DNA from: an uncultured Pelagibacteraceae bacterium
GTDB taxonomy: Bacteria; Pseudomonadota; Alphaproteobacteria; Pelagibacterales; Pelagibacteraceae
Assembly (NCBI GenBank): GCA_902599605.1
Contig: CACKFV010000003.1
Location: forward strand, 1-64,000
Length of the DNA stretch: 64,000 bases
Direction of reading: 5' to 3'
Shown piece after piece: positions 49,265 to 57,481 of the stretch (positions are counted from its first letter, which is position 1; each line of letters begins with the position of its first letter). A program made the translations under genes and the position numbers. The notes beneath the pieces were generated by a model, which was not told where the DNA came from, ran no database searches, and was given only the letters and a program-made list of their open reading frames with translations.

Positions 49265-50641
49265 ATGGTTAAAAAGATTAATTTAACGGCGGATCCAATG
49301 TGGCAACTTCTAAGAAGAGTTACATTCCCCGCCAGTATTGGATCTTTGTTTCAAACTTTTTATAATCTGGTTGATACTTTTTTTGCTGGAAAGATATCAC
49401 CTGATGCACTAAGTGCTTTAGCAAAATCATTTCCAATTTATTTTATAATTATCGCAATAGGTGTTGGAGTTGGTGCTGGCACTAATACACTAATAGGAAA
49501 TTCCATAGGTGAAAAAAAAGAAAAAGTCGCTTCCTTATATGTTGCTCAATCAATAATTTTTGCAATAATCATTTCATTATTAGTTACATTTGTAGGAATT
49601 AATTCATCCAATTATCTGCTTCAATTATTGGGGTCCTCTCCAGAAAATATTATTTTGACCAGGGAATATTTAGATATAATTTTTTATTGCACAGTAATAG
49701 TATTGATCCAAATATCTTTAAATGGAACATTAAACGCTCAAGGGGATACAAAAAGTTATAGAAACGTCCTTATATTTACTTTTTTTTTAAACATCATACT
49801 TAATCCAATTTTTATTTTTGGTTTTTCGATAATACCTGCTTTTGGAATTTCAGGTATTGCAATTGCTACAGTTATTTGCCAACTTATTGGAACAATCTAT
49901 TTAGCGCAAAAAGTTTATTGTTGTAAGCTTAAAGAGTATTTATATGCAAAGTGTTTTATTCCAAAAATTAACTTTTTAAGTAATCTTACTTTTCAATCTG
50001 TACCAATCATGTTTAGCATGTTGTTAATTGGTGTTGGTATATTTAATGTATTATACTTTGTAGGAAAATTTGGAGATATTGCTGCAGCTGGTTATGGAGC
50101 TGCACTTAGAATAGAACAAGTTTTCTTATTACCAGTCATAGCATTGAATACGGCTGTATTATCAATTGGAGGCCAAAACTTCGGAGCTAGAAATTTTGAA
50201 AGAATAAGAGATCTTTATAAAAAAGCATTAATATTCGGTTGTTCATTTATGATCATGGCTGGCTTTATTCTGTATTTTGGGGCAGAAAATCTCCTTGGAT
50301 TAATTACTGACGATCCAGAAACTATTAAATTTGGATCTTTATACTTAAAGATTGCAGCATTGATAGGCCCTATATATCCAACTTTTTTTATTACTACTGC
50401 TGTATTTCAGGCTCTTAAAAGACCCATCTTTAGTTTGTATTTGAGTATATTAAGGCTTACTGCGATTCCTTTTTTATGTTTGTGGTACGTTATTAATATT
50501 AAAGGAGGGGGTTACAGCGATATATTTTATACAATATTAGTTACCAATTGGTTAATGGGATTAGTAGTACTATTTTTTATAGGAACTTTTTTTAATTATA
50601 TGTTTAAAGACAATAAAAAATATTTTTTTATAAAAAGTTAA
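49265..50641 (+). CDS. MATE family efflux transporter
   Basis: Secondary exporter of drugs or metabolites driven by Na+ or H+. The 458 residues hold about twelve hydrophobic helices in two repeats, with VTFPASIGSLFQTFYNLVDT and AIGVGVGAGTNTLIGNSIGE in the first and PVIALNTAVLSIGGQNFGAR in the second, typical of the NorM/DinF-like branch. Substrate cannot be predicted. It starts directly after the trhO stop and ends one base from the convergent permease. Confidence 0.9.
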   Translation: MVKKINLTADPMWQLLRRVTFPASIGSLFQTFYNLVDTFFAGKISPDALSALAKSFPIYFIIIAIGVGVGAGTNTLIGNSIGEKKEKVASLYVAQSIIFAIIISLLVTFVGINSSNYLLQLLGSSPENIILTREYLDIIFYCTVIVLIQISLNGTLNAQGDTKSYRNVLIFTFFLNIILNPIFIFGFSIIPAFGISGIAIATVICQLIGTIYLAQKVYCCKLKEYLYAKCFIPKINFLSNLTFQSVPIMFSMLLIGVGIFNVLYFVGKFGDIAAAGYGAALRIEQVFLLPVIALNTAVLSIGGQNFGARNFERIRDLYKKALIFGCSFMIMAGFILYFGAENLLGLITDDPETIKFGSLYLKIAALIGPIYPTFFITTAVFQALKRPIFSLYLSILRLTAIPFLCLWYVINIKGGGYSDIFYTILVTNWLMGLVVLFFIGTFFNYMFKDNKKYFFIKS

Positions 50642-50642
50642 T

Positions 50643-51377
50643 TTAACTGTCCTTTTTCATTTTTTTTTCAAGCCGTCTTACTAAGAACGATACAATTAAA
50701 ATTAATACAAGATACTCTAAAATCAAAAACGTATATATTTCTAGAGGTCTGTATGTAGTAACAACAAGCTCATTCGCCTTTCTAGTTAAGTCTCCGATAC
50801 CAATAATCGAAACTAAAGAAGACATTTTTAAAACATATACAAACTGATTTCCAATAGCAGGTAGTATGTTTCTTATAGCTTGAGGAAGAATGACAAGTCT
50901 TAATTTTCTAAAAAAATTAAGCCCTAAAGAACTTCCAGCTTCCCATTGAGGTTTTCTAATTGAATTTATTCCAGCTCTAAAAATTTCAGCCTGAAATGCG
51001 CTTTCACTTATAGATAAAGCTATAATACCAGATACAAATGGACTAAAACTAATTCCTGTCATAATAGGTAATCCATAATAAATCCATAAAATCAAAACCA
51101 ATAAAGGTATTGCCCTAACTATTTCGACATAGCCTATATTTAAGTATGTTAAAAATTTATTTTTGGCTAAGGAGGGGATGGCAACTATTAATCCCAATAT
51201 TATTGATAGAGATATTGATACAATAGATATAAAGATAGTTGTTGTAAATCCACTTAATAAAAATTTTAGATTTGTTAAACCGTTAACATTGTTGGGAGAT
51301 AATATTAACCAATCTAATTCCTGCTTTCCACATGATAATAGAAATAACAATGAGAATAATAAAAATAAGTTTTTCAC
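50643..51377 (-). CDS. amino-acid type ABC transporter permease with lipobox-like N-terminus
   Basis: The 244-residue protein has the polar amino-acid permease pattern: GFTTTIFISIVSISLSIILG, VEIVRAIPLLVLILWIYYG, the EAA-loop region (FQAEIFRAGINSIRKPQWEA, GLNFFRKLRLVILPQAIRN) and SSLVSIIGIGDL. Unusually it begins MKNLFLLFSLLFLLSCGKQE, which reads as a lipoprotein signal with lipobox LLSC|G. No second permease or ATPase lies nearby, so the complete importer needs an ATPase from elsewhere. It follows the solute-binding protein by 40 bases on the same strand. Confidence 0.88.
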   Translation of the reverse strand: MKNLFLLFSLLFLLSCGKQELDWLILSPNNVNGLTNLKFLLSGFTTTIFISIVSISLSIILGLIVAIPSLAKNKFLTYLNIGYVEIVRAIPLLVLILWIYYGLPIMTGISFSPFVSGIIALSISESAFQAEIFRAGINSIRKPQWEAGSSLGLNFFRKLRLVILPQAIRNILPAIGNQFVYVLKMSSLVSIIGIGDLTRKANELVVTTYRPLEIYTFLILEYLVLILIVSFLVRRLEKKMKKDS

Positions 51378-51417
51378 ACTTATATTTATAAAGAATTAAT
51401 TATTAATAGCTAATTTA

Positions 51418-52182
51418 TTATAAGCTTTTAAGATTGTATTTTGCTAAAAGTTCTTTGAAGAAGCCAGATTTCTTTTTCTTATTGATCCAATCGTTAACGT
51501 ACTTTCTCCACTTATCGTCATTTTTACCAACCATCATAGCTAAGAAAGCAGGATTTTTTTCACCATCTGGAACAATTGCTAATTGTGGATATTTAATAAC
51601 TAATTTGTTGGCTTCAGTTGAACTTGTAATATTACCATCAGCTCTTCCTGCTAGTACTTCCTGAAAATCTCTTGCAGGTGCCTCTACTGAATTTAATTTT
51701 GATTTAGGGAAAAATTCTTTAGCTTTTTCCTCTTGTGAAGTTCCAAGTGTTGTAGCGATTGTAACATCTTTATTGTTTAAAGAGTCCCAAGTTGAAAATT
51801 TACTTAAATTTTTCTTTAAAACCAGTGGAACAGTTCCATATTTGTAATAAGTCTCTGTGAAACCTGCTACTTCTGCTCTTTTAGGAGTTTTTGTTACACT
51901 TGTTGAAATATCATATCTGTCTGAAGTTATTCCAGAAACTATAGTTTTCCATTCAGCAGGAACAAACTTAATTTTTACACCCATGTCTTTTGCAAGTTCG
52001 TTCATAACATCAATGTCAAAACCTTTATAAGTATTTGTAGACGGATCTTTTATAGTCATTGGATCCCAGTCTCCAGTTGTACCAACTCTTAGTTCTCCGT
52101 TTGAAAGAATTCTGTCTAAAGAAGAAGCGTTTGCTGAAAATGAGAATAATAAAGTAAATAATAATATGATAATTTTTTTCAT
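51418..52182 (-). CDS. periplasmic solute-binding protein, family 3 (polar amino acid/PheC-like)
   Basis: The 254 residues begin with a clear Sec signal ([19 protein letters not shown], cleavage after ANA). The mature part has [55 protein letters not shown] and [16 protein letters not shown], typical of family 3 binding proteins. The GTTGD start and the late GRADxxxT segment resemble cyclohexadienyl dehydratase-type (PheC) members, but the permease just downstream favours transport. It lies 59 bases after soxG on the same strand, so a methylated amine or amino-acid ligand is plausible. Confidence 0.86.
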   Translation of the reverse strand: MKKIIILLFTLLFSFSANASSLDRILSNGELRVGTTGDWDPMTIKDPSTNTYKGFDIDVMNELAKDMGVKIKFVPAEWKTIVSGITSDRYDISTSVTKTPKRAEVAGFTETYYKYGTVPLVLKKNLSKFSTWDSLNNKDVTIATTLGTSQEEKAKEFFPKSKLNSVEAPARDFQEVLAGRADGNITSSTEANKLVIKYPQLAIVPDGEKNPAFLAMMVGKNDDKWRKYVNDWINKKKKSGFFKELLAKYNLKSL

Positions 52183-52241
52183 AAGAGTTTAATAAGATAA
52201 TTTATGATATTTTTCTATGCTAACCTTGACGCAGTTAAATT

Positions 52242-52787
52242 TTACAATAAATTCGCCCCGTCATTAAGCCAATCCCATAAATGATTAGAAAAAGATCGTC
52301 TTACAAATAAATTTATATTGTTATCACCCAAATTATGAATGATTACATCAATATGATTAATTATAGTTTGGGTTGTGGATCCTTTAGTCTCTTTGAATTT
52401 TGAGAAATCAAATGGACAACTCATTGAGAGCAATTCGTATAAATTATTCCCAGAAATATTAATACACACCCATTGGTCACTTACATTAGTAACAGCCCCG
52501 TAGTTAAGTGATGAAATTTCTTTAAAAACTCTATCAAAAATTTCTTTATTAATGTTATTTGTATAAACCATCCATTCATCTGGACTTAGCCATAAAGCGC
52601 TTAACACTTGGTTACTTGTAGACGTATTACTTTCCGTTGGTAAAATAACAGAGAGTACTTGGCCAACTTTTGTAAAGAACTCTCTTTTTTTTCCACGTAA
52701 GTTAATTTTAGTAATTGGTTCTACCTCTTTCAAATTTAAATCTGAATATTCTCTTTTGTCTTTAATAGCTGTATTAATATTATCCAT
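52242..52787 (-). CDS. soxG: sarcosine oxidase subunit gamma
   Basis: Gamma chain of heterotetrameric sarcosine oxidase. The 181 residues show the pattern LRGKKREFFTKVGQVLSVIL, ALWLSPDEWMVYT and the ending FVRRSFSNHLWDWLNDG, related to the GcvT-like fold. Its start overlaps the soxA end by eight bases. It is the last gene of the soxB-D-A-G order and is followed after 59 bases by the importer genes. Confidence 0.9.
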   Translation of the reverse strand: MDNINTAIKDKREYSDLNLKEVEPITKINLRGKKREFFTKVGQVLSVILPTESNTSTSNQVLSALWLSPDEWMVYTNNINKEIFDRVFKEISSLNYGAVTNVSDQWVCINISGNNLYELLSMSCPFDFSKFKETKGSTTQTIINHIDVIIHNLGDNNINLFVRRSFSNHLWDWLNDGANLL

Positions 52788-55785
52788 TTATTCTTTCATT
52801 TTCTTTATCTAAGAAGACTGTATCTGATACAGTTACTTTAATTGTTTTATCTATCATTGGAACCAAGAGTTTTTGTCCCTTGAGTTTTTTACCTTCTTTC
52901 AAAACTGCTAAAGCAATTGATTTTTTTAAAGTTGGACTGAAATAGCTTGAAGTTACATGTCCAAGCATATTTACAGGCTTTTTATTTTCGTCTTTAACAA
53001 TTTGAGCACCTTCCTCTAAAATTTCATTAGGGTCATCAGTTAAAAGTCCGACTAATTGTTTTCTATCTTCTCTAATAGTATCGCTTCTATATAGAGATCG
53101 TTTACCAATAAAGTCATATTTTTTTTTACTAATTATCCAATCCATTTGAAGATCTACTGGTGTCATAGTTCCATCAGTATCTTGGCCAACAATGATAAAT
53201 CCTTTTTCAGCCCTTAAAAGGTGCATAGTTTCAGTTCCATAAGGAGTAATGTTAAATTCTTTTCCAGCTTCAATACATTTTTCCCAAATATATTTACCGT
53301 ATGATGCTTCCACATTAATTTCATAACTTAGTTCACCTGTAAAACTTATCCGCATGATTCTGCAATTTATATTACCTAGCTTTACCTCTTTAAATGACAT
53401 ATGTGGGAAACTTTCATCAGATAAATCTAAATCTTTAAAAATTTTATTAACGATTTTTTTTGCGTTTGGACCACATACACTCGCTGTTGCAAAATGATCA
53501 GTAACTGATGTTAAAAATACATCTAATTCTGGCCATTCTGTTTGTAAATAATCTTCAAGTTTGGACATAACATTTGCAGCACCACCAGTTGTTGTTGTCA
53601 TTAAATAGTGATTTTCACCTAGTTTTGTTGTCACTCCATCATCGTAAACCATACCATCTTCATTCAACATTAAACCATATCTACATTTACCTATTTGCAA
53701 TTTTGACCAAGCATTTGTGTAAACTCTATTAAGAAACTCATTTGCATCAGTTCCTTGAATGTCGATTTTACCGAGTGTTGAAGCATCTAATATTCCACTA
53801 GACTCTCTCGCAGCTTTACTTTCTCTTTGTACAGCATCATGCATTGATTCACCATCTTTTGGATAATACCAAGCACGTTTCCATTGACCGACATTTTCAA
53901 ACTTTGCATTATTATCAACGTGCCAGTCATGCATAGGAGTTTTTCTAAAAATATCAAAAAATTGTCCAACGTTTCTACCTACTATGGTTCCAAAAGTAAG
54001 TGGTGTATATGGTGGTCTAAAAGTTGTCGTGCCTAGATCACCCATATTAGTATTAGTTGTATCTGCAACTATACCCAAGGCATGCATGTTAGCAAGTTTA
54101 CCTTGATCTGTACCCATACCAGTTGTTGTATATCTTTTTACGTGTTCAATTGATTTAAAGCCTTCTCGTAAGGCTAATTTTATATCTTTTGCAGTACTAT
54201 CATTTTGATAATCTAAAAATGGTTTTGTTTTACTTAACGGTTTATCTGATGGAAGTAACCATATATTTTTTTTCTCTTTTTCCTTAGAGCATTTAACATC
54301 TATTTTATCAAAATTAGAATTTTCAATCTGCAAAAACTTTTTTGTATCTTTTATTGAATTTTTTAAAACATCATCTAATTCGAAATCTCCTTTTGCAGAA
54401 CCAATACTTAATTGATTTAAATTTGTTTTATCAGGAACGAAAATATTATCTTTGTTATCAAACTTAAGTTTACCACCAGATTGTGTAAATAGATGAACCA
54501 TCGGAGTCCAGCCACCAGAAATTGCTAAGCAATCACAATTTAATTCAATCTTTTTTCCGACAACATCATTGCCTTTATCATTTAGCTTCATTATTGTTAT
54601 TTTGTTAATTCTTTTATAACCTTTGGTGTTTACTACTGTATGGTTCCAATAAATTTGTATCCCTAGACTTTTAACTTTATTTACTATTTCTGAAGATGAA
54701 TTATCTCTTATATCTATTATTGCATTTAATTTTGTGCCTGATTTATGTAATGATAAGGCTGTTTCATAAGCACTGTCATTATTAGTAAATATTACATTTT
54801 CTAAACCACATCTTACACCATAATAATCTATGTATTTTTTCACAGCAGATGCTAACATTATACCTGGTCTATCGTTGTTATGAAAAACTTGAGGTCTTTC
54901 TATAGCGCCAGTGGAGATAATTACTTTTTTTGCTCTTATTTTGTAAAGCCTTTGTCTGATTTTATTATTACGGTCATTAACACTTAAATGATCAGTTAAA
55001 TTTTGCCTTGCTAGTAAAAAGTTATAATTATGATATGCAGCAAGACTTGTTCTTGTTTTAATAATGATATTTTTATCATTTTTAATGTTTTCAATGAGTT
55101 TTTTTAACCATTCACTGCTTTTTTGATTATCAATTTTAGAGATATCATTGTCATCATAAATTAATGAACCTCCTAATAATTCTTTGTCTTCTAACAATAA
55201 AACTTTTTTATTATCATCAGAAGCTATTTTAGCCGCTATTAGACCAGAAACACCACCTCCAACTATTAAGATATCACAGTGCATATATCTATGGTCGTAC
55301 ATATCCGGATCTTGTTTCGTTGGGGATTTTCCTAAGCCAGCAGATTTACGAATAAAGTATTCGTATTTCTCCCAAAAACTTGCTGGCCACATAAATGTTT
55401 TATAATAAAAGCCTGCAGGAAGGAGAGGTGATAAAAAGTTATTTATTCCACCTATATCAAATTTTACACTTGGCCAACAATTCTGACTGTTACAAATTAA
55501 ACCATCATATAATTCGATTTCAGTAGCTCGTACGTTAGGATCAGTTAAAGCATCGTCATTTCCTATTTGAAGAATTGCATTAGGTTCCTCAGAACCAGAA
55601 GTCATTATTCCTCTTGGTCTATGGTACTTAAAACTTCTTCCCACAAGATGAATATCGTTTGAAAGTAGGGCAGATGCTAGTGTATCGCCTTTATATCCGT
55701 ATAATTTTTTTCCATTAAAAATAAAAGATAGTTTTCTGGTTTCGTCTACAAATTGTTTATTATTTATTCTTAGATTTTTGGACAT
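52780..55785 (-). CDS. soxA: sarcosine oxidase subunit alpha
   Basis: Large chain that binds NAD+ and tetrahydrofolate: sarcosine + O2 + THF gives glycine, H2O2 and methylene-THF. The 1001 residues have an N-terminal ferredoxin-like fold (FIFNGKKLYGYKGDTLASAL), a Rossmann domain with DILIVGGGVSGLIAAKI at residues 171-187, a second part with AISGGWTP, and a C-terminal GcvT-type folate-binding domain (about residues 610-1000) including GILDASTLGKIDIQG, TGELSYEINV and MTPVDLQMDWI. Length is typical. It starts one base inside the soxD stop. Confidence 0.96.
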   Translation of the reverse strand: MSKNLRINNKQFVDETRKLSFIFNGKKLYGYKGDTLASALLSNDIHLVGRSFKYHRPRGIMTSGSEEPNAILQIGNDDALTDPNVRATEIELYDGLICNSQNCWPSVKFDIGGINNFLSPLLPAGFYYKTFMWPASFWEKYEYFIRKSAGLGKSPTKQDPDMYDHRYMHCDILIVGGGVSGLIAAKIASDDNKKVLLLEDKELLGGSLIYDDNDISKIDNQKSSEWLKKLIENIKNDKNIIIKTRTSLAAYHNYNFLLARQNLTDHLSVNDRNNKIRQRLYKIRAKKVIISTGAIERPQVFHNNDRPGIMLASAVKKYIDYYGVRCGLENVIFTNNDSAYETALSLHKSGTKLNAIIDIRDNSSSEIVNKVKSLGIQIYWNHTVVNTKGYKRINKITIMKLNDKGNDVVGKKIELNCDCLAISGGWTPMVHLFTQSGGKLKFDNKDNIFVPDKTNLNQLSIGSAKGDFELDDVLKNSIKDTKKFLQIENSNFDKIDVKCSKEKEKKNIWLLPSDKPLSKTKPFLDYQNDSTAKDIKLALREGFKSIEHVKRYTTTGMGTDQGKLANMHALGIVADTTNTNMGDLGTTTFRPPYTPLTFGTIVGRNVGQFFDIFRKTPMHDWHVDNNAKFENVGQWKRAWYYPKDGESMHDAVQRESKAARESSGILDASTLGKIDIQGTDANEFLNRVYTNAWSKLQIGKCRYGLMLNEDGMVYDDGVTTKLGENHYLMTTTTGGAANVMSKLEDYLQTEWPELDVFLTSVTDHFATASVCGPNAKKIVNKIFKDLDLSDESFPHMSFKEVKLGNINCRIMRISFTGELSYEINVEASYGKYIWEKCIEAGKEFNITPYGTETMHLLRAEKGFIIVGQDTDGTMTPVDLQMDWIISKKKYDFIGKRSLYRSDTIREDRKQLVGLLTDDPNEILEEGAQIVKDENKKPVNMLGHVTSSYFSPTLKKSIALAVLKEGKKLKGQKLLVPMIDKTIKVTVSDTVFLDKENERING

Positions 55786-56060
55786 TATAATTTTGGTGGT
55801 TGTTCACCCATTTTGTATATTTTTTCTATTTTATCATTTGAGGTGTCACGGGCTACATTAAACCATTTTCTACATCCATGTGCGTGATTCCATCTTTCAA
55901 ATTGGATACCCTTAATATTTTTTCTCATAAATAAATATTCTGCCCATTGATCATCATTTAATTCGGTAGGTTGTTTAGGTCTTGCTATATGAGCTTCACC
56001 ACCAGAAACAAATTCTGATTGATCTCTTTCACCACAATATGGACAATTAATTAAAAACAT
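55785..56060 (-). CDS. soxD: sarcosine oxidase subunit delta
   Basis: Small zinc-binding chain. The 91 residues read LINCPYCGERDQSEFVSGGE, DDQWAEYLFMRKN and RWNHAHGCRKWFNVARDT; the CPYC pair, a later His and the GC motif are the likely Zn2+ ligands. Overlaps soxB and soxA by one base each, so the subunits are made in coupled fashion. Confidence 0.96.
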   Translation of the reverse strand: MFLINCPYCGERDQSEFVSGGEAHIARPKQPTELNDDQWAEYLFMRKNIKGIQFERWNHAHGCRKWFNVARDTSNDKIEKIYKMGEQPPKL

Positions 56061-57313
56061 TAGTGGGCAACAGCTGCTGCTCCATGTTCATCTACTAGAT
56101 CACCACTTACAAATCTATTAATGTTAAATGCAGCATTTAATTTATGAGGTTCATCATTAGCGATTGTATGAGCAAATAAATCGCCTGAACCAGGTGTTGC
56201 TTTAAATCCACCAGTTCCCCAACCACAATTAAAATAAAGACCTTTGATTGATGTTTTGCTAATTATCGGGCTTGCATCTGGACAAATGTCAACAATTCCA
56301 CCCCATTGTCTTAACATCTTCATTCTACTAAAAATTGGATATAATTCTAATATAGCTTTAAGTGTTTCTTCTACAATATTAAAGCTTCCCTTTTGAGTGT
56401 AAGAAACATAAGAGTCAGTTCCCGCACCAATAACTAATTCACCTTTATCTGATTGACTCACATAAGCATGAACAGCATTTGACATTACAACAGTATCGAT
56501 TATTGGTTTTACTGGCTCTGATACAAGCGCTTGCAAAGGTTTACTTTCGAGTGGTAACTTAAGTCCGGCCATATTTGCTATTACGCTTGAATGTCCTGCA
56601 GCAACAACGCCAATCTTTTTAGTTTTAATAAATCCTTTTGTTGTTTCTAGACCTTCAACTGAATCTCCATTTCTTTTAATACCTTTGACTTCGCAATTTT
56701 GAATTATATCAACTCCCATTTCATCAGCGCCTCTTGCATAACCCCAAGCAACAGCATCATGTCTAGCTGTACCAGCTCTTTTTTGTAATGTACCACCTAA
56801 TACTGGATACCTAATATCTTGTGAAGTATTTATTATCGGACAAAACTTTTTTACTTCATCTGTTTCCAACCAAACAGCATCAATACCATTTAATCTATTT
56901 GCATGAGTTCTTCTTTTTAGATCTCTTACATCTTGTAAATTATGAGCCAAATTCATAACTCCTCTTTGGCTGAACATTACATTGTAATTAAGTTCTTGAG
57001 ACAAACCTTCCCAAATTTTTAATGCGTGATCATATAAACCTGCGCTGGCGTCCCATAAATAATTTGATCTGATAATTGTAGTATTTCTTCCAGTGTTACC
57101 TCCACCAATCCAACCTTTCTCAACAACAGCAATGTTTGTTAAATTATGTTTTTTCGCTAAATAGTATGCAGTGGCTAAACCGTGACCGCCGCCACCAACA
57201 ATTACAGCATCATACTCTTTTTTAGGTTCAGGATCTCTCCATGCTCTTTGCCAATTTTCATGGTTGCTAAAAGCATTCTTTATTAAAGAAAATATAGAAT
57301 ATTTATTTTTCAT
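56060..57313 (-). CDS. soxB: sarcosine oxidase subunit beta
   Basis: FAD- and FMN-binding catalytic chain. The 417 residues have the dinucleotide motif [20 protein letters not shown] at residues 35-54, ENW..AWRDPEP at the start, [20 protein letters not shown] with H185, the likely site of covalent FMN, and the C-terminal [16 protein letters not shown]. First gene of the soxBDAG operon. The upstream gap to tRNA-Ser holds a perfect palindrome (57338-57351), a candidate operator. Confidence 0.96.
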   Translation of the reverse strand: MKNKYSIFSLIKNAFSNHENWQRAWRDPEPKKEYDAVIVGGGGHGLATAYYLAKKHNLTNIAVVEKGWIGGGNTGRNTTIIRSNYLWDASAGLYDHALKIWEGLSQELNYNVMFSQRGVMNLAHNLQDVRDLKRRTHANRLNGIDAVWLETDEVKKFCPIINTSQDIRYPVLGGTLQKRAGTARHDAVAWGYARGADEMGVDIIQNCEVKGIKRNGDSVEGLETTKGFIKTKKIGVVAAGHSSVIANMAGLKLPLESKPLQALVSEPVKPIIDTVVMSNAVHAYVSQSDKGELVIGAGTDSYVSYTQKGSFNIVEETLKAILELYPIFSRMKMLRQWGGIVDICPDASPIISKTSIKGLYFNCGWGTGGFKATPGSGDLFAHTIANDEPHKLNAAFNINRFVSGDLVDEHGAAAVAH

Positions 57314-57337
57314 TTTTTGAGAAATTACTTGATAAAT

Positions 57338-57351
57338 ATTGAATATTCAAT
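57338..57351. promoter_or_regulatory. perfect 14-base palindrome upstream of soxB (candidate operator)
   Basis: ATTGAATATTCAAT reads the same on both strands and sits 25 bases before the soxB ATG. On the minus strand its TTGAAT half, followed after 17 bases by TAATTT, could serve as a -35/-10 pair for soxB, so a bound protein would block or set the promoter. AT-rich background raises the chance rate. Confidence 0.4.
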
Positions 57352-57375
57352 GATTTCAAGTTACACAGTATATAA

Positions 57376-57470
57376 GGAAGGATGGGTGAGCTGGTTTAAA
57401 CCAGCGGTTTGCTAAACCGCCGTACGCTTGAAAAGGTGTACCGAGGGTTCGAATCCCTCTCCTTCCGCCA
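57376..57470 (+). tRNA. tRNA-Ser (GCU)
   Basis: A 95-base class II tRNA: acceptor GGAAGGA pairing TCCTTCC, discriminator G, encoded CCA at 57468-57470, anticodon stem GCGGT/ACCGC with loop TTGCTAA (anticodon GCU, reads AGC/AGU), a long variable arm, and T-loop TTCGAAT. It diverges from soxB and converges with the lytic transglycosylase gene. Confidence 0.96.
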
Positions 57471-57481
57471 TTTTTCAGAAA

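Noticed and set aside
50636..50648. AGTTAA-T-TTAACT palindrome at the MATE/permease convergent junction as a bidirectional terminator
   Set aside because: Only six AT-only base pairs with a one-base centre, formed by the two stop codons; too weak to call.
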